From the NCBI GenBank assembly GCA_900298995.1, contig OMIC01000055.1, positions 1-36,401 of the forward strand: a stretch of DNA of 36,401 nt, given 5' to 3'. The notes beneath the pieces are model-generated. The model ran no database searches, was not told the origin of the DNA, and saw nothing but the letters and a program-made list of their open reading frames with translations. Made by a program: the position numbers and the translations under genes. Each line of letters starts with the position of its first letter. Positions within the stretch are counted from its first letter, which is position 1. This stretch comes from Hyphomicrobiaceae bacterium. GTDB taxonomy: Bacteria; Pseudomonadota; Alphaproteobacteria; Rhizobiales; Aestuariivirgaceae. Below are positions 25,128 to 33,755 of the stretch, piece after piece.

Positions 25128-26686
25128 GAGGCCTCTCCAGCACGCGGCCGCATGTGCTCTGCCGCCAGCCGGACTGGAAAGCGCGCGCGGATCTGGTCAT
25201 CGACATGTCGTGGGACATGATCCGGAAAGTGGCTGCCCAGGATGTCGGCCAGCTTCCGGCCTGCCCGCTCTACCAGCTGCGGCCGGCCCTTCTCCTCCCA
25301 TTCCTTCGGCGATGTGCGGTCGCCCAGAACGGGATAAAGATATTCCTTCTGCATCCGCGCCAGTGTCTGGCTGCTGCCGAGGAAATGATTGGGTCCCTCG
25401 AGGCAGGTCTCACGGATCGCTTCGACGGAGAGCGCCTCATCGCTCACATCGATGCCGCGCACGGTGCGCTGTGTGGCGCCGATGATGTCGTTGTCGATGA
25501 CCAGTTGCTCCATGCTGAAGCCAAGCAGGCTCGCTACCATGCCGGCGGATTCATAGAGAAGGTTTGCACCGGCATTAGCGACGAGGGCATGGTTGTAAGC
25601 CTTTTCATAGCCCGACTGGATATCGGGAAGCTTCGAATCGGTCATGCCCGAGGGAACGCCGGAGGTCAGATCATAGGAGTGGATGAGCTGTGCGGCAGCC
25701 GCCGACAAAAGGGCCTGCTCCGGGCTGCCGCCCGACATGGCGCCGGTGCGCAGGTCGGAAACGAAGCAGAAGGGGCCCATGATGGCAGGTGCGCCCTTTT
25801 TGACGGCGTTGACATAGACCAGACCCGCAAGACACTCTGCAATCTCCTGTACGAGTGATCCAGCAATCGCTGCCGGAGAAGTTGCGCCAGCCTGTCCTGC
25901 GGATACGAGGAAGACTGGCATGCCCGCCCGCACTGCAACTTCGAGGCACCGGCACGCTTCGGGTGCAAAGCGCAAGGGCGGCACAACAAAGCAATTCGAC
26001 TGGCTCACGAATGGCCGCTGCCGCCATTTGGCTTCCGAACCGGCAATCACATGAAGCATTTCGAGCGATGCGGGCATCTCGTCCGGATTGCCCCAGCTTG
26101 TGCCGACATGCTTGGCGGTTCCCATGACGGCAGCATAGCAGGTATTGAAATCCATCTCGAATGGCAGCGGAATGTCCCGGCAGACGACCGAGCGCTGGAA
26201 GAAGTGGACATGCTCAAGCGCATCGACCGTGCGTGCGATGTCGTAGAGATCGCGCACCGTCGAGTCGCGGTAGGAACCGGTCGCGGCATCCACCATGTTC
26301 ACGGCCGCACCGGCGGTTCCGAAATAGACCTTCTGGCCCCATGGTTCGAGATCATGCCGTGGGTCCTGTCCGTGCAGCACGAAGTGGCGTCCGGCCCCGG
26401 CAATTACATCCTCGACAAGTGCCCGCGGGAAGGTGATGCGTCCATTGCTTCGCTGAACCGCTCCGGCTGCCGTGAGCAGGTCGACACCGCTTGGCGGGGT
26501 GTCCGCCATGCCGATCTCGGCCAGCACATCGAGGGCTGCCGCGTGGATGCGCGGGATATCGGCTGCGCGGAGCGGGGCATAGTTTCCACCCGTCATGCCG
26601 GGCCAGACCGGACGCAGCTCAGGAGGCAGGGCAGCGGCCCTGGCAGCGGTCCGGGCTTCCCGACCGAGACGACGCGCACTGGACAT
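25124..26686 (-). CDS. MttB-family (trimethylamine/betaine) methyltransferase, non-pyrrolysine
   Basis: About 520 residues of the MttB superfamily (YAPLRAADIPRIHAAALDVLAEIG near the start, later FVLHGQDPRHDLEPWG, SNCFVVPPLRFAPEA and the C-terminal NHFLGSSQTLARM). Family members move a methyl group from a quaternary amine to a corrinoid protein; true trimethylamine enzymes read an in-frame amber codon as pyrrolysine, but this frame has none, placing it with glycine-betaine-type MtgB relatives. The best start is ATG 26686 (AGGGGAG upstream); a TTG at 26707 only extends the frame. No corrinoid protein, second methyltransferase or reactivase is present in the window. It lies 121 bases after the iolJ-like gene and overlaps the MDR gene. 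Confidence 0.88.
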   Translation of the reverse strand: MSSARRLGREARTAARAAALPPELRPVWPGMTGGNYAPLRAADIPRIHAAALDVLAEIGMADTPPSGVDLLTAAGAVQRSNGRITFPRALVEDVIAGAGRHFVLHGQDPRHDLEPWGQKVYFGTAGAAVNMVDAATGSYRDSTVRDLYDIARTVDALEHVHFFQRSVVCRDIPLPFEMDFNTCYAAVMGTAKHVGTSWGNPDEMPASLEMLHVIAGSEAKWRQRPFVSQSNCFVVPPLRFAPEACRCLEVAVRAGMPVFLVSAGQAGATSPAAIAGSLVQEIAECLAGLVYVNAVKKGAPAIMGPFCFVSDLRTGAMSGGSPEQALLSAAAAQLIHSYDLTSGVPSGMTDSKLPDIQSGYEKAYNHALVANAGANLLYESAGMVASLLGFSMEQLVIDNDIIGATQRTVRGIDVSDEALSVEAIRETCLEGPNHFLGSSQTLARMQKEYLYPVLGDRTSPKEWEEKGRPQLVERAGRKLADILGSHFPDHVPRHVDDQIRARFPVRLAAEHMRPRAGEAS

Positions 26687-26807
26687 GGCGGTACTCCCCT
26701 TGATCAATGAACCCGAAATCTAGAGCAAATGCGGGCAAAGTGAAAACCGCTTTTACCCGGCCGTGACACACAAGTTTCTCAACGGACGTGAGTATTCTTC
26801 TGTTTGT

Positions 26808-27656
26808 TCAGGCGGCAGTCCCGGAGGCGCCGAGGGTCTGGAAGATGTGACGCGCTTTCTCGACCAGCGGCACCTCGGTGGCACCCAGAAGGCGGTTACG
26901 ATCAAATTCGGCGGGGTTTGCCTGCAGGCTGCTGCGCAGGGCAGCACCGAAGGTCTGGCGGATTTCGGTTCCGATGTTGAACTTGGCCACCAGACGGCTG
27001 CGGGCGAGGCTGGTCCGCTGAGCCTCCGGGACGCCGGACCCGCCGTGGATGACCAGCGGCACCTGCCAGCCCGTCGCCCTCCGGATGGCACTGAGGGTGG
27101 GTTCATCCAGTTCGGCGGTGGCCTCGGTCTGGAGATGCACATTGCCAGCCGCAACAGCCATGGCGTCAACAGCGGTTTCAGCGGCAAAGCGGGCTGCCTC
27201 CGCGGGGTCGGTGCTGCGGGAGGCGGCACCTCCGGCATAGCCGACAAAGCCGATCTCGCCCTCGCAGGACACGCCTGCAGCACGCGCCGTGCGGCTGATG
27301 GCGGCAGTCGTGCGGATGTTGTCATCCAGCGGCAGGGCGGAGCCGTCATACATCACCGAAGTAAAGCCCTCGGCAATCGCGGCCTCGATCTCGTCAGCCG
27401 TGCGCCCATGGTCGAGATGGAGCACCACGGGCACCGTCACGCTGTCGGCAAGGTGCCGGAACATGGCGGCAATGACAGGAAGCGGCGTGTGAGCCCGGCA
27501 ACCGGGTCCGGCCTGAAGTATGACGGGTGCGGCTTCCGCTGCGGCGGCGGTGACGAAGGCGCGCGAATCCTCCCAGCCGAGGCAGACGAAGCCGGGCACT
27601 GCGTATCCGCGTTCACCTGCTGGTCGCAGGACATCGCTCAGCGTGGCGCGGGTCAT
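26808..27656 (-). CDS. iolJ: Class II aldolase, IolJ/fructose-bisphosphate aldolase type
   Basis: 282 residues. The zinc and catalytic blocks are in order: VVLHLDHG (D82, H83), CEGEIG (131-136), GNVHLQT (H174) and VIHGGSGVP (H204), then NIGTEIR for phosphate binding. In inositol breakdown IolJ splits 2-deoxy-5-keto-gluconate-6-phosphate into dihydroxyacetone phosphate and malonate semialdehyde. The ATG at 27656 overlaps the iolB stop (ATGA), and iolC lies upstream, which is why IolJ is preferred over a fructose- or tagatose-bisphosphate aldolase. The open frame to 27800 is inside iolB and not part of the gene. Confidence 0.85.
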   Translation of the reverse strand: MTRATLSDVLRPAGERGYAVPGFVCLGWEDSRAFVTAAAAEAAPVILQAGPGCRAHTPLPVIAAMFRHLADSVTVPVVLHLDHGRTADEIEAAIAEGFTSVMYDGSALPLDDNIRTTAAISRTARAAGVSCEGEIGFVGYAGGAASRSTDPAEAARFAAETAVDAMAVAAGNVHLQTEATAELDEPTLSAIRRATGWQVPLVIHGGSGVPEAQRTSLARSRLVAKFNIGTEIRQTFGAALRSSLQANPAEFDRNRLLGATEVPLVEKARHIFQTLGASGTAA

Positions 27657-28495
27657 TTGAACTTGGCCACCATGTCCATGATGCCAGGGATGGTATGCAG
27701 TTGACTGGCGTGGGTAGGCTGGAAGAACTGCTTGAGGCTGCGCTGGCTCAGACCGCCCAGAATCGTGAAATAGTACATTTCGTATCCCGGCAGCGCACAA
27801 CAGGGATGATAGCCCTTGTCGATCAGGACGGTCGACCCATTCATGACGTGATAGGCATCGCCGGGCTCATTGTCTACGCGCTGCAGCATCTGCAGGCCAG
27901 AGCCATGGGACGGGCGGAAACGAAAGTTGTAGGTCTCGTCGTGGCGGCTTTCCTCGGGCAGGCGGTCGGTATCGTGCTTGTGACTCGGAAAGCCGGACCA
28001 GCCGCCGGCGCCAACGGTGAAGAGCTCCGAGACCAGCAGACGGCCCACCCGGCCATGATACTTGGTGCCCAGGATATGCTTGATCTTGCGGTGTGTCTTC
28101 GTGTCGTCCGATCCGTACTGGACGACGTCGATGTCAGCCGCGCGCACCGCGAAGGGCTCGAGCACCTGATCGAAGCGCGCACCCGCGACGAATACCTCCG
28201 CCGTGTCACTCTGGCAGGTGAAGCGTGCGGTCATGCCGGTTGGAACGTAGACACCCTCCGGCTCGCCGTCCCAGACGTCAACACCACGCCCGCCGATATC
28301 GTCATAGCGTTGAGAGCCCACGTCGATGCGCAGCGTGCCGGTGGCAGGCACGATGCTGGTCTCGTAGCCGGGTATCGAATAGGAAAAGGTCTCGCCGCGC
28401 TTCAGCCTGACGATGTTGAAATAGTTGAGCGGCACCAGCGGATGGTCGACATCGACGATGGGCCTGTTGTGGTTGTCATGGGGCGGAATATGCAT
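27653..28495 (-). CDS. iolB: 5-deoxy-glucuronate isomerase
   Basis: 280 residues, typical IolB length, with the KduI/IolB double-cupin fold. Conserved features are NYFNIVRLKRGETF-type opening (residues about 24-37), the metal-binding SHKHD and RHDETYNFRF region with HGSGLQMLQR, and the C-terminal YHPCCALPGYEMYYFTILGG. It converts 5-deoxy-D-glucuronate to 2-deoxy-5-keto-gluconate, the substrate of IolC. ATG 28495 gives the family start; the frame is open upstream to 28678 inside iolC. It starts ten bases after the iolC stop and overlaps the aldolase start by four, so all three are one operon. iolD and iolE are not in the window. Confidence 0.93.
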   Translation of the reverse strand: MHIPPHDNHNRPIVDVDHPLVPLNYFNIVRLKRGETFSYSIPGYETSIVPATGTLRIDVGSQRYDDIGGRGVDVWDGEPEGVYVPTGMTARFTCQSDTAEVFVAGARFDQVLEPFAVRAADIDVVQYGSDDTKTHRKIKHILGTKYHGRVGRLLVSELFTVGAGGWSGFPSHKHDTDRLPEESRHDETYNFRFRPSHGSGLQMLQRVDNEPGDAYHVMNGSTVLIDKGYHPCCALPGYEMYYFTILGGLSQRSLKQFFQPTHASQLHTIPGIMDMVAKFK

Positions 28496-28505
28496 GGATG
28501 CTCTC

Positions 28506-29495
28506 TCAGCTGCAGGCAGGTTCGGGCGTGGAGGCGAGGAAGGTTTCAAGCTCGGTGGCACTGGGCATGGCGGGCGCACAGCCGACGCGCGAGACCGTGA
28601 TTGCCGCCGCGGCCGAGCCGCGCAACACCGCCTCACGAAGGTCATGGCCGCCTGCAAGGGCAGCGAGCAGGCCGCCAAGGAAGGCGTCTCCGGCGCCCGT
28701 CGGCTTCAACGCATCTGTCGTGTAGATTCCGGTGCGGAGTTCGGCCTCGCTGGTGATGCTTACCGCACCGCGTTCGCCCATCTTGTAGACGGCCAGCGCA
28801 ATGCCCTGGGCGACAAGGCTCCGGGCCATGGCGAGACCGTCTTCGGCGCGGCCTGCGAGAAGCCCGAACTCCACGTCATTCCCAACCACGATGTCACAGG
28901 CGCGGGCCGCGGCGAGGTTCACGAGGCGGGCTTCATCCTCCGACTGCCAGGAATAGGGGCGGTGGTCGATGTCGATGACGGTGACGAGGCCTGCGGCGCG
29001 TGCCCGGGCCAGCGCGGCCATGGTGGCCATGCGTGAACCGGTTTCGGCCAGTGCCGTGCCGGTGATGACGAGGGCGGCATCGCCCCTGAAGTCGACCTTC
29101 GCGACGTCATCCACGGTCAGGGCGAAATCGGCCGCGCCGTTGCGGTAGATGACCGACTGGCAGTTCTCCCAGCGTGTCTCGACGACGGCGAGCGAGGTGC
29201 GCAGGCCTGCGCCTACCATGCGTATGTGATCGCTGCCCACGCCATAGTGCGCGAGTCTGGCAAGGCAGAAGCGGCCGACCGCATCATCCGACAGGCAGCT
29301 GAGCAGCCTTGCCTCTGATCCGAGCTTAACCAGCTGCACCGCGATGTTGGCGGCCGAGCCGCCCAGATGCGACACGAAGGACGAGGCCTCGGGAATGGGC
29401 GTGTCGGGCGGATCGGCGTAGAAGTCCATGCCGGCGCGGCCGAGGACGGTGAAGCGGTTGCCGCGGAGGCACTGTCTGGCGTCGGCCAGGTTCAT
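28506..29495 (-). CDS. iolC: 5-dehydro-2-deoxygluconokinase
   Basis: 329-residue PfkB-family kinase. GRAGMDFYADPPDTP (19-33) is the IolC-specific opening, GGSAANIAVQLVKLG (45-59) the substrate loop, and TGAGDAF (266-272) the second PfkB signature with catalytic D270. It phosphorylates 2-deoxy-5-keto-gluconate. Many rhizobial IolC proteins are about 640 residues because they carry a fused DUF2090 aldolase-like domain; this one lacks it and instead has a separate aldolase two genes downstream, as in Bacillus. It is the first gene of the leftward cluster and is divergent from a Gfo/Idh/MocA dehydrogenase. Confidence 0.93.
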   Translation of the reverse strand: MNLADARQCLRGNRFTVLGRAGMDFYADPPDTPIPEASSFVSHLGGSAANIAVQLVKLGSEARLLSCLSDDAVGRFCLARLAHYGVGSDHIRMVGAGLRTSLAVVETRWENCQSVIYRNGAADFALTVDDVAKVDFRGDAALVITGTALAETGSRMATMAALARARAAGLVTVIDIDHRPYSWQSEDEARLVNLAAARACDIVVGNDVEFGLLAGRAEDGLAMARSLVAQGIALAVYKMGERGAVSITSEAELRTGIYTTDALKPTGAGDAFLGGLLAALAGGHDLREAVLRGSAAAAITVSRVGCAPAMPSATELETFLASTPEPACS

Positions 29496-29609
29496 TGCTC
29501 AACTCCTTGCCGGAGCTTTCGAATTTCACGTTGCACCGGACCCCGGGAGACGTATAGACATTCGGCGATCGTTGCAAATTCTTCCGCAAGACGCGTAGTG
29601 GGGCGGCGC

Positions 29610-30728
29610 ATGCCGGAAATCGGGATCGGTCTGGTCGGCGGCGGCTACATGGGCAAGGCCCATGCCGTGGCGCTCAGCGCCGTGGGCGCGGTGTTCAACA
29701 CGCCGCTGCGGCCCAGGCTCGAAATGATTGCCGCCAGCAGCCCCGTTACGGCAGAGCGCCATCGCCAGGCCTATGGGTTCCACCGTTCGACGGGCGACTG
29801 GCGGGTGCTGGTGGCGGACCCGCGGGTCGAGGCCATCGTGATCGCCAGCCCCCAGGACACCCACCGCGCCATTGCCGAGGCCGCCTTCAAGCTGGGCAAG
29901 CCGGTGTTCTGCGAGAAGCCGCTCGGCGCCTCGCTGGCCGATGCCGAGGCGATGACGCGCGCCGCGGATGCCTCCGGCGCCGTGCACATGGTGGGTTTCA
30001 ACTATGTGCGCACCCCTGCCACGCAGTTTGCCCGCAAGCTGATTGCCGGTGGCGTGATCGGCCAGGTCAGCTGGTTCAGGGGTGAGCATACGGAGGATTT
30101 CCTCGCCGATCCGGCGCTGCCCGCCAACTGGCGGACGCGCGGCATGGCCAACGGCGTGCTGGGCGATCTTGCCCCGCACATGCTCAACTGCGCGCTGGCG
30201 CTGATGGGGCCCGTGGAATCGCTCTCGGCGATGGTGGAGACAGTGCATGCCACGCGCAACGGCAAGGACGGCCCCGAGGCTGTGACCAATGACGATCACA
30301 CGCAACTCATGTGCCGCTTTGAAAACGGCGCCATGGGACATCTCTATTTCAGCCGCATCGCGACGGGCCGGAAGATGGGCTATGCCTATGAGGTACACGG
30401 CACGGCCGGCGCCATCCGTTTCGATCAGGAAGATCAGAATGCGCTGTGGCTCTATACGGCTGAGGGGCCAGAGGCCGTGCGCGGCTTCCGCAAGATCCTC
30501 GCCGGACCGGCGCACCCCGACTATGTCGAGTTCTGCCAAGGGCCGGGCCACGGCACCGGCTATCAGGACCAGATCATCATCGAGGCGCGGGATTTCCTGG
30601 CGGCCATTGCCGACGGACGCGCGCGCTGGCCGAGCTTTCATGACGGGCTCGAGGTGTGGCGCATCGCCGATGCCGCCGCCCGGTCTGCTTCCGAAGGCCG
30701 CTGGATCAAGCTGTCCGGAAAATACTAG
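29610..30728 (+). CDS. Gfo/Idh/MocA-family dehydrogenase (possible inositol or related dehydrogenase)
   Basis: 372 residues. The Rossmann motif GLVGGGYMGKAH is at 8-18, EKPLG at 102-106 contains the conserved lysine, and GDLAPHMLN (185-193) carries D186 and H190 of the catalytic set. Members oxidise inositols, sugars or amino-sugars with NAD(P). ATG 29610 gives the standard start; the frame continues upstream through the divergent promoter into iolC. It is divergent from iolC (114 bases between starts), so it may act on an inositol or inositol derivative, but it could equally use a rare sugar. A second family member begins 24 bases downstream. Confidence 0.92.
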   Translation: MPEIGIGLVGGGYMGKAHAVALSAVGAVFNTPLRPRLEMIAASSPVTAERHRQAYGFHRSTGDWRVLVADPRVEAIVIASPQDTHRAIAEAAFKLGKPVFCEKPLGASLADAEAMTRAADASGAVHMVGFNYVRTPATQFARKLIAGGVIGQVSWFRGEHTEDFLADPALPANWRTRGMANGVLGDLAPHMLNCALALMGPVESLSAMVETVHATRNGKDGPEAVTNDDHTQLMCRFENGAMGHLYFSRIATGRKMGYAYEVHGTAGAIRFDQEDQNALWLYTAEGPEAVRGFRKILAGPAHPDYVEFCQGPGHGTGYQDQIIIEARDFLAAIADGRARWPSFHDGLEVWRIADAAARSASEGRWIKLSGKY

Positions 30729-30752
30729 TCGTCAAAACGGGAACGCAGCACG

Positions 30753-31910
30753 ATGAGCAAATTGAATTGGGGAATGATTGGTGGTGGCGACGGCAGCCAG
30801 ATCGGGCCTGCCCACCGCCTGAGCGCGGCCGTCGACGGCGAATTCGCCTTCGTGGCTGGAGCGCTCGATCATCGTGCGGCGGAAGGCCGGGCCTTCGGCC
30901 AGAGGCTGGGTCTTGCAGCCGATCGCAGCTATGGCGACTGGCGCGAGATGCTGGCAGGCGAGACGAAGCGGCCGGACCGGGTCGATCTCGTCACGGTTGC
31001 GACACCCAACTCCACGCATTTCGAGATCACGCGCGAATTCCTAAAGGCGGGCTTCCACGTGCTGTGCGAGAAGCCGATGACGGTGACCGTCGCCGAGGCC
31101 GAGGAGATTGTCCGTCTCACGCGCGAGACAGGGCGCATCTGCGCTGTGAACTATGGCTATACGGGCTATGCGCTGGTGCGCCACATGCGCGCCATGGTGG
31201 CGCGCGGCGATCTTGGCCGGGTGCGTCTCGTGGTGGCTGAATTCGCCCACGGCCATCATGCTGATGCAGCCAATGCCGACAACCCGCGGGTGCGCTGGCG
31301 CTACGACCCCGCGCAAGCGGGCATCTCGGCGCAATTCGCCGATTGTGGTATCCACGCGATGCACATGGCGAGCTATGTGACGGGACAGGAGGTGGAGAGG
31401 CTGTCGGCGGACATCGTCTCGCTCATATCTTCCCGCCAGCTCGAAGATGATGCGATGGTGAACTTCCGCATGTCCGGGGGAACGGTCGGGCGGCTGTGGA
31501 CATCCTCCGTCGCCATCGGGCGCCAGCACGGGCTCACCCTTCAGGTGTTCGGCGAGAAGGGAGGCCTGCGCTGGGCTCAGGAGCAACCCAACCAGCTCTA
31601 TTTCATGCCCCTCGGCCAGCGCCTGCAGGTGATCGAGCGCGGTGAGGGCAATCTCTCGCCAGAGGCTGACAGGGCCAGCCATGTGACGGTGGGCCATGCC
31701 GAGGGCATGCCTCTGGCCTTCGCCAACATCTATCGTGACCTGGCGAGCGCCATCCGCTCGCGTGCTGCTGGCCACGCGCCAGACCCGGTGGCTGACCAGT
31801 ATCCGAAGGCCGAGGACGGGCTGCGGTCCATGGCGGCCATCGCCGCGGTGGTCGGGTCCGGCAAGGCTGACGGAAAGTGGGTGGATGCGCGTCCGCCGAT
31901 GTTCCGGTAG
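30753..31910 (+). CDS. Second Gfo/Idh/MocA-family dehydrogenase
   Basis: 385 residues with MIGGGDGSQIGPAHRLSAA at the N-terminus. This GGGxGSxIGxxHR form marks the subgroup near inosose/1,5-anhydro-sugar and UDP-sugar-like oxidoreductases and differs from the first gene's GGGYMGKAH. CEKPMT with the conserved lysine is at 105-110, and a later ADCGIHAMHM supplies the Asp/His pair. It follows the first dehydrogenase by 24 bases, so the two are co-transcribed and may act in sequence (oxidation then reduction at another carbon, as in inositol epimerisation). A strong terminator follows. Confidence 0.92.
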   Translation: MSKLNWGMIGGGDGSQIGPAHRLSAAVDGEFAFVAGALDHRAAEGRAFGQRLGLAADRSYGDWREMLAGETKRPDRVDLVTVATPNSTHFEITREFLKAGFHVLCEKPMTVTVAEAEEIVRLTRETGRICAVNYGYTGYALVRHMRAMVARGDLGRVRLVVAEFAHGHHADAANADNPRVRWRYDPAQAGISAQFADCGIHAMHMASYVTGQEVERLSADIVSLISSRQLEDDAMVNFRMSGGTVGRLWTSSVAIGRQHGLTLQVFGEKGGLRWAQEQPNQLYFMPLGQRLQVIERGEGNLSPEADRASHVTVGHAEGMPLAFANIYRDLASAIRSRAAGHAPDPVADQYPKAEDGLRSMAAIAAVVGSGKADGKWVDARPPMFR

Positions 31911-31936
31911 AACCACGCTGCAAGGTCCAAAGGAAA

Positions 31937-31959
31937 GGGGCCGCCCCTTGGGCGGCCCC
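31937..31959. terminator. Bidirectional rho-independent terminator
   Basis: GGGGCCGCC-CCTTG-GGCGGCCCC is a perfect 9-bp GC stem with a 5-base loop. On the plus strand it is followed by TCTTGTTT and on the minus strand by TTTCCTTT, so it can end both the dehydrogenase pair (stop at 31910) and the convergent permease (stop at 31989). Confidence 0.8.
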
Positions 31960-31988
31960 TCTTGTTTGCGGCTCGTCGTGCCGTGCCG

Positions 31989-33755
31989 TCAGGCGGGCAG
32001 GACGAAGAACCAGTTGGCCCAGAGCACCAGAACGGCGCCGGCGATGAGCGTGAGATAGGGCCACATGCCCGCCTTGCGCTCGCCCATGTCGCCTTCCTTG
32101 AGGCCAAGATCCTCAAGCGCGCCCTTCGGGAACTTGCCGCCATCCTGGATGTAGTGGCGGAAGTAGAACACCGGGATGATGAGCGCGGCGAAGATGAGGC
32201 CAGCCCACAGCGCCGTGTTGTAGCCCCAGACCTTGGCGCCAGCGCCGAGGAACAGGGCGTTGACGAAGGCCAGTACGGTGTTGATGCCGATCAGGAAGGT
32301 GGGCGCCTTCCACGGACGCGCAACGTGGCCCGAGTCCACGCGGTGGATCCAGCCGGCGTTGAGGTTGAGGAAGTTGAAGATGATGTAGCCCACGTTGGAG
32401 ATCGCCAGAACGTAGAAGTAGCCGGCCAGGTCGGAGGCCAGCGCCAGCAGGAAGACGTTGAAGGCGAGGTCCGTCCACATGGCGCGGGTTGGAGCACCAT
32501 GCTCGTTGATGTGCGTCAGATAGCGCGGCAGCCAGCCGTCCTTCGAGCCCTGATAGAGGGTGCGCGAAGAACCGGCCATGGCCGTCATGATGGCCAGGAA
32601 CAGCGCGAGGATCATCAGGATCACGAAGATCTGGGTGATCGCCTTGCCGCCGCCCACCATGTTGCCGAGTGCTTCGCCCACGCCTGTGCCGTCCACGATG
32701 CCAGGTGCCAGCATGCCGGAGAGGCCGAGGACGCCCTGGAACGAGAAGGGGATGAGGAAGAAGAAGACGCAGCATAGAAGGCCGGAGAAGAAGATGGCCT
32801 TGAAGGTATCGGTCTTCGGGTTCTTGAGCTCGCGCGTGTAGCACACGGCGGTCTCGAAGCCGTAGGTGGACCACGCGGCGATGTAGAGGCCGCCCAAGAA
32901 CAGCGTCCAGCCGCCCAGCGTCCAGCCTGCCGCGTCAACACCCGAATAGGCGGCAGTGGGCGGGACGAGGCCCGTCACGTTCGCCGAGTCGATCGCTCCG
33001 GTGAAGATCGGCACGAGGCCGACCAGCAGCAGCGGCACGAGCACGATGATGGCCAGCCACTTCTGCGCTGCCGCTGTGGAGGCGATGCCACGATGCTGGA
33101 TGGCGAAGATGATCAGCATCAGGATGACGCCGATCACGAAGGTTGAGTTGAAGTGCAGGCTGCCGAGGCCCGGGATCGGAATGTTGAAGGCTTCCCAGGT
33201 GCGGATGGCAGGCGTCAGCGCCTCGACGCCGGCCTGCGTGGCCACCGCCTTGATGGCGTCGGCTTCCGCGACGCCGGCATTGGCCGCCATGTAATCGATA
33301 ACGGACTGGGTTTGCGCCGTGAACTGGCTGGCATTGGCTGCCACCCAGTCCATGACCATCTGCGAGTCACCGGCCGGAATGGGGAACAGCGCGTTGAGGA
33401 TGTAACCCGCTGCAATGGCGCAGCCCAGCGACAACACCGGACTCCACGCGAACCAGTTGCACCAGACCGAGAGCGGCGCGATGAACTTGGAATAGCGCAG
33501 CCAGGCCGTGGCGCCGTAGATCGACGCGCCGCCCGACTTGTTGCCGAACATGCCGGCGATTTCGGCATAGGTGAAGGACTGCAGGAAGCCCATCACCATG
33601 GAAATGATCCAGACGAGGAAGGCAAGCTTGCCCGTCGTTCCGGCGATGCCGCCGATGGAGAAGAGAACGAGTGGCGGCACGCCGGCCGCTACCCAGAACG
33701 CTCCCTTCCAGTCCAATGCCCGGACGAGTTCGCCCGAGTTCGCGTTGTTAGACAT
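31989..33755 (-). CDS. Large APC-superfamily permease with an extended extracytoplasmic loop
   Basis: 588-residue inner-membrane transporter, about 100 longer than typical APC permeases. The first helix contains the unwound motif FSIGGIAGT, and FTYAEIAGMFGNKSGGASIYG is the conserved second-helix region. Residues about 123-203 form an inserted, alanine- and glutamine-rich mainly helical loop (MDWVAANASQFTAQ..., GVAEADAIKAVATQ) between membrane segments, probably outside the membrane. About 12-14 helices follow, with PWKAP near the end as in many APC proteins. The substrate is unknown. It is divergent from the DUF1989-GcvT gene, and the shared 249-base promoter region suggests that it imports that enzyme's substrate. 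Confidence 0.88.
   Translation of the reverse strand: MSNNANSGELVRALDWKGAFWVAAGVPPLVLFSIGGIAGTTGKLAFLVWIISMVMGFLQSFTYAEIAGMFGNKSGGASIYGATAWLRYSKFIAPLSVWCNWFAWSPVLSLGCAIAAGYILNALFPIPAGDSQMVMDWVAANASQFTAQTQSVIDYMAANAGVAEADAIKAVATQAGVEALTPAIRTWEAFNIPIPGLGSLHFNSTFVIGVILMLIIFAIQHRGIASTAAAQKWLAIIVLVPLLLVGLVPIFTGAIDSANVTGLVPPTAAYSGVDAAGWTLGGWTLFLGGLYIAAWSTYGFETAVCYTRELKNPKTDTFKAIFFSGLLCCVFFFLIPFSFQGVLGLSGMLAPGIVDGTGVGEALGNMVGGGKAITQIFVILMILALFLAIMTAMAGSSRTLYQGSKDGWLPRYLTHINEHGAPTRAMWTDLAFNVFLLALASDLAGYFYVLAISNVGYIIFNFLNLNAGWIHRVDSGHVARPWKAPTFLIGINTVLAFVNALFLGAGAKVWGYNTALWAGLIFAALIIPVFYFRHYIQDGGKFPKGALEDLGLKEGDMGERKAGMWPYLTLIAGAVLVLWANWFFVLPA

Noticed and set aside
29526-30641. 371-residue minus-strand frame across the first Gfo/Idh gene
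   Set aside because: Antisense to a well-conserved dehydrogenase; no motif or ribosome site of its own.
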